Part shown: one piece after another, positions 8,340 through 16,617 of the stretch | How the letters are laid out: each line of letters opens with the position of its first letter | Numbering within the stretch: the stretch's first letter is position 1 | NCBI GenBank assembly: GCA_017303415.1 | Contig: JAFLBJ010000001.1 | Coordinates: 62,001-126,000, forward strand | From: Chitinophagales bacterium | GTDB lineage: Bacteria; Bacteroidota; Bacteroidia; Chitinophagales; Chitinophagaceae | DNA length: 64,000 nt | Direction: 5' to 3' | Translations under genes and position numbers: made by a program | Notes under the pieces: generated by a model | Told to the model about the DNA's origin: nothing | The model's input: only the letters and a program-made list of their open reading frames with translations | Databases searched by the model: none

Positions 8340-8370
8340 ACCAGTTCAAGAAAATAACCTGAACCAGTTC
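8335..8370. promoter_or_regulatory. Paired TGAACCAGTTC repeats, possible operator
   Basis: TGAACCAGTTC occurs at 8337-8347 and 8360-8370, 23 bp apart. The first copy is the core of the dyad CTTGAACCAGTTCAAG (8335-8350), CTTGAA-N4-TTCAAG. They sit 25-60 bp upstream of a promoter-like sequence for the AhpD-like gene, a typical place for an activator of the Crp/Fnr type. That link is inference. Confidence 0.5.
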
Positions 8371-8394
8371 GTGTTCATTTCCTGTTGTAGTTCA

Positions 8395-8426
8395 TTGGAG
8401 AAAGGCTGCTGATGGGGCCATCTTTG
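8395..8426 (+). promoter_or_regulatory. Candidate Bacteroidota promoter for the AhpD-like operon
   Basis: TTG at 8395-8397 and CATCTTTG at 8419-8426 fit the TTG / TAnnTTTG pattern with one mismatch and a 21-bp spacer. A start about 7 bp downstream would give a leader of roughly 28 nt before the ATG at 8462. Confidence 0.45.
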
Positions 8427-8461
8427 TCCTGTCAAAAGCAATTAACCAAAAAATTAAAATC

Positions 8462-9010
8462 ATGAACACAACCACACAAAACTTATTTTCCATCCCTACC
8501 CGGGAGGATGTCAGCCCCGCTAACCAGGCCATTTTTGATAACCTTCAAAAAAATCTGGGATTTGTCCCCAATCTTTATGCATTCTTTGGAAAAAATGAAA
8601 CAGCCCTGGGGGATTATCTGGCATTTCAAAACAGGAAAAGTTCATTGCGGGTCAAGGAAAGAGAAGTCATCAACCTGGTAACCAGCCAGATCAATGGTTG
8701 CCGGTATTGTCAAAGTGCCCATACGGCGATCGGTAAAATGGCCGGCTTCACCGAAGAGCAGATCCTTGAGATACGGAATGGAAATGCCTCTTTTGATGCA
8801 AAATTAGATGCCCTGGCACGGTTTACCTCTTCCGTAGTACACAACAGGGGCCGGGTTTCGCTTCAAACAAGGGACGCCTTCTTTAATGCCGGCTACACCG
8901 AAGCCAACCTGATCGATGTACTGATCGTTGTAGGAGATAAGATCATCAGCAACTATCTCCACAACCTGACCAATTTGGAAATAGATTTTCCAATCGCCGA
9001 AACCATTTAA
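8462..9010 (+). CDS. AhpD-like / carboxymuconolactone decarboxylase family protein
   Basis: A 182-residue all-helical protein of the peroxidase-related branch of the family. The active-site motif is visible: E67 in KEREVINLV, then C80-R-Y-C83 and H87 (QINGCRYCQSAH), the arrangement that gives AhpD its disulphide reductase activity. No signal peptide is present. It is followed within 40-50 bp by two exported YHS proteins on the same strand, so the three are probably one operon responding to oxidative or electrophile stress; the inducer is not evident. Confidence 0.88.
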   Translation: MNTTTQNLFSIPTREDVSPANQAIFDNLQKNLGFVPNLYAFFGKNETALGDYLAFQNRKSSLRVKEREVINLVTSQINGCRYCQSAHTAIGKMAGFTEEQILEIRNGNASFDAKLDALARFTSSVVHNRGRVSLQTRDAFFNAGYTEANLIDVLIVVGDKIISNYLHNLTNLEIDFPIAETI

Positions 9011-9047
9011 TGCATTAAATAATAGCCCAAAAAGTAAAATAAGTAAA

Positions 9048-9521
9048 ATGAAAAAAGCAGCAAGTTTCGCCCTGTTCCTCTGTTTACTGTTTCTTGCCCA
9101 GGTTGGACAGGCACAAACCGAGCAACGCAAAAAGCAATTCAATCTCAGCAAATCCGGCTTAGCCATCGAAGGATATGACCCGGTCTCTTATTTCACCAAA
9201 AGCAAGGCAGAAAAAGGAAGTAGTAAATGGGCCGTGTTGCACAATGGAGTCACCTATTATTTCTCATCGGAAGAAAATAAGGAGCTTTTTAAAACAAACC
9301 CGGCCAAATACGAACCCCAATACGGTGGTTGGTGTGCCTATGCGATGGGCGCCAATGGCGAAAAGGTAGAGGTTGACCCCGAAACCTTTAAAATTCTCAA
9401 TGGCAAACTCTATCTGTTCTATCATAGCTGGACCAATAATACCCTGACCAAATGGAACAAGGATGAAACCAACCTTCGCAACAAGGCTGATCTTAACTGG
9501 AAAAAATTCTATACAAACTAA
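9048..9521 (+). CDS. Exported YHS domain protein, copy 1
   Basis: A 157-residue protein with a signal peptide (MKKAASFALFLCLLFLAQ ending VGQAQ) and one YHS domain (about 40-105: AIEGYDPVSYF, then YYFSSEENKELF and YGGWCAYAMG). YHS domains are small, possibly metal-binding modules. Here the Cys sits in GGWCAY rather than in the YFCS position of classical YHS. The next gene is a diverged duplicate. The function is unknown. Confidence 0.85.
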   Translation: MKKAASFALFLCLLFLAQVGQAQTEQRKKQFNLSKSGLAIEGYDPVSYFTKSKAEKGSSKWAVLHNGVTYYFSSEENKELFKTNPAKYEPQYGGWCAYAMGANGEKVEVDPETFKILNGKLYLFYHSWTNNTLTKWNKDETNLRNKADLNWKKFYTN

Positions 9522-9525
9522 TACA

Positions 9526-9975
9526 ATGATGATGAAACATTTATTTCTAATACTGGTTCTGGGATTCCTGTCCACCTTTCAGGTACAGGCCCAAAAATCA
9601 GAGGTCTTCCTGGTAGATGGAAAAGCCCTTCGGGGATATGACCCCGTAGCCTTTTTTACCAAAGAAGAAGCTGTTAAAGGGGTGGATAGTCTTACCTGGA
9701 CCTGGAAAGAAGCGGTCTGGTATTTTTCCTCCCCTGAAAATAAAGCACTGTTCATGGCCCAACCCGAAAAATACGCGCCTCAATATGGAGGGTATTGCGC
9801 CTATGGCATGTCGGAAGGTCATAAAGCGCCGACGGAAATAGATACCTGGACCTTGCATGAAGGAAAACTCTATTTCAACTACAATAAAGAAGTAAAATCA
9901 CTTTGGGTAAAAGATAAGGAGGGTCATATCAAGAAGGCGGATGCCAATTGGCCTGACCTCAAAAACAAAGAATAA
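9526..9975 (+). CDS. Exported YHS domain protein, copy 2
   Basis: About 149 residues from ATG 9526 (or ATG 9532, giving MKHLF); the frame is open further upstream inside the previous gene, but the signal peptide (LFLILVLGFLSTF, ending VQAQ) fixes the start here. The YHS domain repeats the pattern of copy 1: GYDPVAFFTKEEA, WYFSSPENKALF, YGGYCAYGM. It starts 5 bp after the copy 1 stop codon and is likely translationally linked. The two copies differ clearly outside the motifs, suggesting an old duplication. Confidence 0.83.
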   Translation: MMMKHLFLILVLGFLSTFQVQAQKSEVFLVDGKALRGYDPVAFFTKEEAVKGVDSLTWTWKEAVWYFSSPENKALFMAQPEKYAPQYGGYCAYGMSEGHKAPTEIDTWTLHEGKLYFNYNKEVKSLWVKDKEGHIKKADANWPDLKNKE

Positions 9976-9998
9976 TCACTTTCGCGTGTCTTGCCTTT

Positions 9999-10031
9999 GC
10001 GTCCTGGTGGTTAATTTTACCGCCAGGACGC
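9999..10031. terminator. Bidirectional hairpin terminator, resembling a dispersed repeat
   Basis: GCGTCCTGGTGGT (9999-10011) pairs with ACCGCCAGGACGC (10019-10031), with one G-T pair, between two convergent genes. The preceding text CTTGCCTTTGCGTCC resembles the widespread CTTTGCGTC-type intergenic repeat of Bacteroidota genomes; that likeness is from memory. Confidence 0.6.
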
Positions 10032-10057
10032 GAGGATGTCACGGGTTGTCAGCCAGA

Positions 10058-10999
10058 TTATTTCGCAAAAAGAAAACTCAGGGGTTGATCAAAGCGTTTG
10101 GCCCAGGCCTTTTCTGAATGATCTTCGCCCGGAAAAAACAGAGTTAGCGTTTGAGTTTCGGTAAACCCTTTCTTCTTCATTATTTCATCTGCCTGTTTTT
10201 GTAATGGCGGATATAAAGCATCCAGGGTTTGGTCGCCATAATCAAAATAGATCTTGTGCGTGGCTGGATCGGGTAATTTCTTTTCCATGTACTGAAAAAA
10301 GGCATTAGGGATCGGGTTATTCTCTACAGAAAATACACCCGGCCAATGGGTGGAAAGACAGGCGGCTCCGCCAAACACATTGGGGTATTCACAAATAGCA
10401 TACAAGGAGATCAGTCCCCCCATACTACTGCCTGCAATAAAAGTATTGGCACGATCGCTCCGGGTTGCATACAGGTTATCGATCACCGGTTTCAACTCAT
10501 TGACAATAAAGCGCAGGTAATCATCTGAATGAACTTTTTCATTATTGAACACGGATGATTGCCCGGGGCGTTTTGTATTATAAAGAGAGTCCTGTTGCGC
10601 CGGGGTCAGGGACTCAAAAGGTTTTTGCGGAAAATAATCCGTATGCCGAAGCATGGGGGCGTTCCAGATACCCACAATGATAAAGGCAGGAACAGCCTTG
10701 GTGTAAATCGCTTTAGCTGCTACCTCATCTACCTGCCATTCCTGTTTGTTCCAGGTGGTGGTACTATCAAAAAGCATTTGTCCATCGTGCATATACAAGA
10801 CCGGATATTTATTCTTCGGAGAGTAGCCGGGTGGTAACCAGATATCTATATTTCTGGATTTTACATATTTAGAAGGGAAATCAGCGATTCGCTGAAGGCT
10901 TCCGGCAGCGACTTTTGCAGGGCTCGGAGCAGGTGTTTGTCCCAAAATGGTTAATGCAAACACCAACCCCATGACAAGACCAATAGCGGGTTTGAACAT
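10058..10999 (-). CDS. Exported alpha/beta-hydrolase (esterase D / Fes-like)
   Basis: A 313-residue secreted hydrolase with a signal peptide ending near residue 20. The nucleophile elbow G190-S-S192-M-G194 is clear; the acid is probably in FDYGDQTLD and the base is His in PGEDHSE near the end. VLYMHDGQMLFD is the conserved block of the putative-esterase family, which includes the enterochelin esterase Fes. It lies head to head with a siderophore-type TonB receptor (85 bp between starts), so hydrolysis of an imported ferric-siderophore ester is plausible, though a carbohydrate esterase cannot be excluded. Confidence 0.85.
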   Translation of the reverse strand: MFKPAIGLVMGLVFALTILGQTPAPSPAKVAAGSLQRIADFPSKYVKSRNIDIWLPPGYSPKNKYPVLYMHDGQMLFDSTTTWNKQEWQVDEVAAKAIYTKAVPAFIIVGIWNAPMLRHTDYFPQKPFESLTPAQQDSLYNTKRPGQSSVFNNEKVHSDDYLRFIVNELKPVIDNLYATRSDRANTFIAGSSMGGLISLYAICEYPNVFGGAACLSTHWPGVFSVENNPIPNAFFQYMEKKLPDPATHKIYFDYGDQTLDALYPPLQKQADEIMKKKGFTETQTLTLFFPGEDHSEKAWAKRFDQPLSFLFAK

Positions 11000-11084
11000 A
11001 ATGCGGTTTTACCAAATTTAATCTTTCTGGATAATTTGATCTGCATCATGGATAAAGCCCCTTTCCAATTCTTACATTCGCCTC

Positions 11085-13268
11085 ATGAGAAAGTACCTGC
11101 TTAGCTCTGCCCTCCTGGGTGGCTTTTTCATGCTGTCAGCCCAGGAAAAAACGGATTCCCTTGCCCCCAAAACCTTAAAGGAAGTATTGATCCGTGCCTG
11201 GCAACGCCGGGATGTCACCCGCTTGCCAGAGGAATTGAATGGTTTTCTTTTTACGGGAAAAAAGAATGAGGTGGTAAACCTGGCCGGTACCAATGCCCAT
11301 GTGGCGATAAAGACGGGCAGGCAATTGTTCTCCAAGGTCCCTGGCGTTTTTATTTATGATATGGATGGCAGCGGCAATCAGTTAAATATTTCGAGTCGTG
11401 GCCTTGACCCACACCGGAGTTGGGAATTCAATATCCGGCAAAATGGGATCCTCATTAATTCAGACATGTATGGCTATCCGGCCAGTCACTACAGTGCGCC
11501 GATGGAAAGCTATGAAAAGATCGAGATCGTAAGAGGGACAGGATCGCTCCAATACGGTGCCCAGTTTGGAGGTATGATCAACTATGTCACCCGCCGTCCC
11601 GACAGTATGCGCCCCTTTTCCTTCGAAAGCATCAACACCATTGGATCCTATGGTTTGATGAGTACCTATAACGCTATTTCAGGGACCAAGGGAAAATTCT
11701 CCTACTATGCCTACTTCCATAAACGTCACTCAAATGGCTACCGATCCAATAGCCAGTCGGATGCAGAAGCGGAATTTGTTCAATTACAATACCGGTTCTC
11801 CGAAAAGACATCCCTCAAAGCAGAATTAGGAAGATCCTATTATAAATACAAAATACCCGGGCCCCTCAATGATAGTATGTTTGCCGCAAATCCACGCATG
11901 AGTACGCGGGAACGAAACTATTTTAGCCCGGATATCTATGTCCCTTCCCTTTCACTTACCCATCATATTTCCTCTCGGACCCAATTGAGCCTTGTGGCAT
12001 CAGGCGTATTTGGCACCCGCAACAGTGTAATGATCGATGCCTTTGCCACGGTTCCTGATACGATCGATCGGAGTACTGGTCAATACAAGAACAGACAGGT
12101 GGACATCGATAAGTTCAACAGCAAGACCATTGAACTAAAAATACTCCATGGATATGTGGTGGGGAATGTACCTGCCAAACTTGCCACCGGCATTGTTTAC
12201 ATGAATAATGACCTTCATCGCCGGCAACTGGGCAAGGGCACCACGGGCACCAATTATGACCTAACCCTGGTAAACCCTGTATTTGGCCGGGATATTCATT
12301 TCCGCACCCATAATGTGGCCGTATTTGCTGAGAATAATTTCATGGTAAGTCCCCGCCTCACGATTTCACCAGGTTTTCGCTGGGAAAAAGGCGATTCAAA
12401 AATGAGTGGAACCATTAGTTATTATACAGTCAACCCACTCCCCACCCGGATCGATCATGATTTCCTGCTCGCCGGAATCAATGCCCAATACCAACTCAAA
12501 GGTGAGAATATTGTTTACGGCGGATGGTCACAAGCTTATCGCCCGGTTATTTTTAAGGATATCGTTCCCACCTCCACTTATGAACAGATCGATAAAAATT
12601 TAAAGGATGCATTTGGCTGGAATGCTGAAATGGGAGTCAGGGGAAAATGGGGCAACCGTTTTCAATATGACCTGGGATTTTTTGCAGTTGATTACCACCA
12701 CCGGCTGGGTACGCTGGTGCTTACCGACAATAATGGACAACCATACACATTCCGCACCAATATTGGGAATAGCCGTACCTGGGGAACTGAAATATTTGCG
12801 CAATACAAATTTCCGGTGGTTGGACAGCTCTATGCCGGCCTTTTCACGTCTACCGCCTTTACCCATGCCCGATATTATGATGCAGAGGTATCTACCGGTA
12901 CCACCAACAAAACCATTGATGGGAACAGAGTGGAATCTGTTCCCCGATGGAATACCCGCCAGGGCCTGGATATCCTGTACAAAGGATTTAGCGCTACCCT
13001 GCTGTATAGTTACACTTCTGCAACTTACTCCGATGCCCTGAATACCCTTATCCCTCCCGCAACAGGAGCCAGGGGTTATACGCCGGGCTATGGTATTTTT
13101 GATATCAATGCTTCATTACGCACTGCCTCGCCTTTCTTTTTCAGGGCAGGAGTGAACAACCTTTTTAATAAATCCTATTTTACCAAAAGGCCAACATTCT
13201 ATCCCGGGCCTGGTATTTGGCCGAGTGATGGGCGGAATATTTATATCACTGTGGGGGTTAAGCACTAG
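11085..13268 (+). CDS. TonB-dependent receptor, siderophore / ferric citrate type
   Basis: A 727-residue receptor without the CarboxypepD domain of the other receptors here. Signal peptide at 1-19 (ending MLSAQ), plug at about 70-190 (LFSKVPGVFIYDMDGSGNQL, ISSRGLDPHRSWEFNIRQNG, YEKIEIVRGTGSLQYG), then the barrel. The sequence GSLQYGAQFGGMINYVTRR is typical of FecA-like receptors. It shares its upstream region with a divergent esterase, supporting a role in iron-siderophore use. The mature N-terminus is too short for a FecR-signalling domain. Confidence 0.88.
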   Translation: MRKYLLSSALLGGFFMLSAQEKTDSLAPKTLKEVLIRAWQRRDVTRLPEELNGFLFTGKKNEVVNLAGTNAHVAIKTGRQLFSKVPGVFIYDMDGSGNQLNISSRGLDPHRSWEFNIRQNGILINSDMYGYPASHYSAPMESYEKIEIVRGTGSLQYGAQFGGMINYVTRRPDSMRPFSFESINTIGSYGLMSTYNAISGTKGKFSYYAYFHKRHSNGYRSNSQSDAEAEFVQLQYRFSEKTSLKAELGRSYYKYKIPGPLNDSMFAANPRMSTRERNYFSPDIYVPSLSLTHHISSRTQLSLVASGVFGTRNSVMIDAFATVPDTIDRSTGQYKNRQVDIDKFNSKTIELKILHGYVVGNVPAKLATGIVYMNNDLHRRQLGKGTTGTNYDLTLVNPVFGRDIHFRTHNVAVFAENNFMVSPRLTISPGFRWEKGDSKMSGTISYYTVNPLPTRIDHDFLLAGINAQYQLKGENIVYGGWSQAYRPVIFKDIVPTSTYEQIDKNLKDAFGWNAEMGVRGKWGNRFQYDLGFFAVDYHHRLGTLVLTDNNGQPYTFRTNIGNSRTWGTEIFAQYKFPVVGQLYAGLFTSTAFTHARYYDAEVSTGTTNKTIDGNRVESVPRWNTRQGLDILYKGFSATLLYSYTSATYSDALNTLIPPATGARGYTPGYGIFDINASLRTASPFFFRAGVNNLFNKSYFTKRPTFYPGPGIWPSDGRNIYITVGVKH

Positions 13269-13365
13269 GGGCTTAATGGTGTAAGTCCTTAACGATCCTC
13301 TACGCTATCACCTCTTGGTGACAAATTCCCAATACGGAATATTCGGGTTTTTATTAAATTAGAGT

Positions 13366-13734
13366 ATGAAACAAAACACAACGAAAACACTTTACTGGGT
13401 TTTTACCATCATTTTTGCCGGTTTGATGATCTTTTCATCTGTTGGTGGCATTGAACCCACCCAGCAAACAGTAGATATTTTCCATACTTATCTCGGGTAT
13501 CCCATTTACTTTATACAATTCATCAGTATTGCAAAGATCATTGGCTCCATTACAATTCTGATCCCGGGGCTTAAAACGATCAAAGAATGGGCCTATGCCG
13601 GGTTGTTTTTTGACCTGGCAGGTGCTATCTATTCCGGTGTAGCCGTTGCCGGAAAATTTGATCCAATGATGTTGACGATGCTGGGATGGGTTGTTCCAGG
13701 CGTTTTATCTTATTATTTCTGGAAAAAATCATAA
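13366..13734 (+). CDS. DoxX-like membrane protein
   Basis: A 122-residue inner-membrane protein with four hydrophobic segments. The layout (WVFTIIFAGLMIFSSVGGI, then YFIQFISIAKIIGSITILIPG) is that of small DoxX-like proteins. Their function is poorly known. It stands alone between the siderophore receptor and a HicB antitoxin gene, separated by about 100 bp without a strong terminator. Confidence 0.8.
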   Translation: MKQNTTKTLYWVFTIIFAGLMIFSSVGGIEPTQQTVDIFHTYLGYPIYFIQFISIAKIIGSITILIPGLKTIKEWAYAGLFFDLAGAIYSGVAVAGKFDPMMLTMLGWVVPGVLSYYFWKKS

Positions 13735-13795
13735 ACGGTATCGCCAGAATCGACTATTCAGAAGTGCTAACCAAGTGATTATGAATCACCGAAGC

Positions 13796-14152
13796 TTATT
13801 GCGATAAATTTGTTGGCGGATGAGCTAATAAGCGATCAATGGCAAATCTGACAAGGTCGTTAAGTGATACATTCTGAAGTGAGGCATAATGTGCCGCCTG
13901 TTTGTGTAATTCCGAAGGAATTCGAATATTGAAACTTCCTTTGTAGGTTTTTTCAGGTTCTTTCCCAATTCTTTTACATGTATCTAAGTAATCTTCAATA
14001 GCTTCCTTAAATGCCTTTTTCAGTTCTTTTACAGTTGACCCCTCAAAGCTTACCAAATCATTAAGCCCTATCACTTTACCGTAAAAAACTTCATCCTCAG
14101 CGGAAAAGTGAATAGCCGCACTATAGGACTTGTATTGAATTATGTTATTCAT
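13796..14152 (-). CDS. HicB-family antitoxin, no HicA beside it
   Basis: About 118 residues from ATG 14152 (MNNIIQYK); four more codons are open upstream. The N-terminal partially degraded RNase H-like HicB fold (about 5-65: FHGKV-like FYGKVIGLNDLVSFEG, EDYLDTC) is followed by a ribbon-helix-helix DNA-binding end (FNIRIPSELHKQAAHYASLQ). HicB normally neutralises the HicA mRNA interferase and represses its own operon. Neither the 50 bp upstream nor the 60 bp downstream can hold a hicA gene, so this is an orphan, possibly acting as a stand-alone regulator. Confidence 0.82.
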   Translation of the reverse strand: MNNIIQYKSYSAAIHFSAEDEVFYGKVIGLNDLVSFEGSTVKELKKAFKEAIEDYLDTCKRIGKEPEKTYKGSFNIRIPSELHKQAAHYASLQNVSLNDLVRFAIDRLLAHPPTNLSQ

Positions 14153-14214
14153 ATACCTATGCAAATCTAATTCATTTGCAAAGTGCTAAATTTTTTTGTA
14201 ACGGAAAACTTCTT

Positions 14215-16617
14215 TTAGTTGATTTTCCATTCGTGGATACCCGCTGAATGCTCAGCAGGCAACCTTACTTCGATACGAAGCGCCGTGGTGGTAACCGGCT
14301 CAAACTGCACCCGGTCATAACTATCCTTGGTAATCGTATAGGGGGTTACATTTTTAACCGGCACCCATGTATCGCCTTTTTTATAATACAATGTCCAGGA
14401 GGCAGGAATCCTGCACCCGCCAAAAGGGGCATCATCAAACCAGTACACGGCTGACTCAGAAACAGTATAGGGGGCATCAAAATCATATTGCACCCACTCG
14501 GTTGTATTTTTCTTTGGCCACCAATGCAGATAGGAAGCGCTTTGATCTTTTGCATCTACCGGATCATACTGGTCATTCAGCGTACGCAACATCCGATCAT
14601 TGTTCAGAGAGGAACTCACTTTACTCTTGCTGGCAATACTGGGAGCAGGTTTGGGTCTTGCCACTGCTGCATCGTAAGGTATCCATACTTCCATTTCTGA
14701 AGGTCCGCGGTTGGCCCAGGAATAATAAGGTATAGCAGTTACCGTTTGCTTTGACCGGATCAATTCATCACTATTCACCTTCCGTTTGGTTGACCAGCCG
14801 GGCATTTGGAGCGTAACCACACCGTTTAGCAAATTGGGGGCAAACTGTGATTTGATCACTGCGTCTTTATCCACTACAATATTCATCACTGATCCGTCGA
14901 GGTTGTCCGGGCCTTCCAAACAATACACCAGCGGTCCACGTTGCAAGGCAAATCTCTTCTGATCGGCTACTACCTGATCCAGTGCCCGGATCTTTTTTAC
15001 CTCCATGGGCAGATCAATGGAAATGAGGTCACCTTTTTTCCAGCTACGCTGGATCACTGCATAACCTTTTTCCATTTGGATGGGAATGGACTGTCCATTT
15101 ACACGTATGGATACAGGTTTCTTTGTCTGGTTATCTGTTTGATACAGATCACCAGGGATGGGTTGATCCACTGCCCAACCGGGTATCCGGATCTTTACAG
15201 TGAAAGCAGAGTTCTTATCAGGATTGATCGTGATGTTATTCTTTCCTTCCCAGGGATAATTGGTTTCCTGTATGATGTTTACCCCGGTTACCGGGAGTTT
15301 TATGGTTGAACTACTTCCCACGTAGAGATTGATATAAAGATCATTCTCATTCTGCGCATACACATAACCCGGCATGGAGGGTAAGAAACGTGTCATATTG
15401 GAAATGCAACAGGCACAACTAAACCAGGCACTGCGCTGGTGTTGTCCAAGTGAGGCCAGTGGATTAGGATAAAAAAAGCGGTCACCACTCATGGATACAC
15501 CGGATAACAATCCATTGTATAATACGCGTTCCAGCACATCCACATATTTGGCATCTCCATGCAGGAGGAACATCCGGCTGTTCCAATACACATTGGCAAT
15601 AGACGCGCAGGTTTCGGCATAGGCACTCATATTGGGCAGGTCATAGTCCGCACCAAATGCTTCTCCATTTCCAGTGGCGCCGATCCCGCCTGTGATATAG
15701 AGTTTCTTCTGCACCACATCATTCCAGATATCATCAATGGCTTTCAGGTATTGCCTGTCACCTGTAAGGGCCGCTACATCGGCCATGCCGGTGTACATAT
15801 AGGCCGCGCGTACAGAGTGTCCAACAGCAGTATGCTGGTCTACAACAGGTATATGCGATTGGCTGTATTCCTGATTGTAATGACCGGGCTTCCCCCGGAG
15901 ATCAAGAAAGAATTTAGCAAGATCGAGGTATTCTTTTTTTCCCGTGATGCGGTACAATTTGGTCAATCCGGTTTCGACCACCTGGTGGCCCGGAAATTTC
16001 TCCACCTTTCCCCAGCCAAAATCCTTTACGAGCAGATCGGCATTACGTAACGCAATATCCAACAGGTTGCGTTTGCCGGTGGCCAGGTAATGCGCGGCGG
16101 CAGATTCAAAAAGGTGGCCACTGTTATAAAGTTCATGACTCAGGTCCTCATCCTTCTCCCAGCGTTTGGCCCCTACCCAATCATGCGGCTTGGGTGCATT
16201 CATGGTCCGAAAGGTATAGAGATAGCCATCGGGTTCCTGGGCGGAACCGATCAGACTGATCAGGGTGTCCAGATACGCCTCCAATTTAGGATCAGGTTCA
16301 GTTTGTAAACTATAGGAAGCCCCTTCGATGGTTTTATACAGATCGGTGTCATCAAAAGGGAAGGCGGTCATGGTATCCACGGGCATCTTGCCGGAAGCAC
16401 GCAGAAAATTATCCATACGTCCGGTGCGTTGGCACTGGCTGAATGTATAGGGAATAGACACTTCCTTGTTGATCCGGATCTTTGGTTTCCAAAAATTATC
16501 CATCACGTGTACCTGAGTAAAGGGAACGGGTTGAATGGGATAATCAGCCTGTTGACCTAAGGTATCCAGAGCCAGAGCGGTCAGGGCAACCGCAAGTAAT
16601 CCATTTTTCATGATCAT
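14215..16617 (-). CDS. GH127-family beta-L-arabinofuranosidase with C-terminal beta-sandwich
   Basis: An 800-residue exported enzyme (signal peptide 1-22). The (alpha/alpha)6 catalytic domain holds the GH127 residues: Glu335 and Cys337 in SAYAETCAS, and Cys403-Cys404 in SCACCISNMTR. By comparison with HypBA1, these bind zinc, with Cys403 as the nucleophile; Glu319 in GNGEAFG is a candidate acid/base. The last about 130 residues (DQSASYLHWWPKK onward) look like an F5/8 type C-like domain, probably for sugar binding. The start overlaps the stop of the upstream gene as ATGA, so the two enzymes are translationally coupled. Confidence 0.9.
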   Translation of the reverse strand: MIMKNGLLAVALTALALDTLGQQADYPIQPVPFTQVHVMDNFWKPKIRINKEVSIPYTFSQCQRTGRMDNFLRASGKMPVDTMTAFPFDDTDLYKTIEGASYSLQTEPDPKLEAYLDTLISLIGSAQEPDGYLYTFRTMNAPKPHDWVGAKRWEKDEDLSHELYNSGHLFESAAAHYLATGKRNLLDIALRNADLLVKDFGWGKVEKFPGHQVVETGLTKLYRITGKKEYLDLAKFFLDLRGKPGHYNQEYSQSHIPVVDQHTAVGHSVRAAYMYTGMADVAALTGDRQYLKAIDDIWNDVVQKKLYITGGIGATGNGEAFGADYDLPNMSAYAETCASIANVYWNSRMFLLHGDAKYVDVLERVLYNGLLSGVSMSGDRFFYPNPLASLGQHQRSAWFSCACCISNMTRFLPSMPGYVYAQNENDLYINLYVGSSSTIKLPVTGVNIIQETNYPWEGKNNITINPDKNSAFTVKIRIPGWAVDQPIPGDLYQTDNQTKKPVSIRVNGQSIPIQMEKGYAVIQRSWKKGDLISIDLPMEVKKIRALDQVVADQKRFALQRGPLVYCLEGPDNLDGSVMNIVVDKDAVIKSQFAPNLLNGVVTLQMPGWSTKRKVNSDELIRSKQTVTAIPYYSWANRGPSEMEVWIPYDAAVARPKPAPSIASKSKVSSSLNNDRMLRTLNDQYDPVDAKDQSASYLHWWPKKNTTEWVQYDFDAPYTVSESAVYWFDDAPFGGCRIPASWTLYYKKGDTWVPVKNVTPYTITKDSYDRVQFEPVTTTALRIEVRLPAEHSAGIHEWKIN

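Noticed and set aside
9463-9525. Upstream extension of the second YHS gene
   Set aside because: It would overlap the first YHS gene and place 21 residues before a clear signal peptide.
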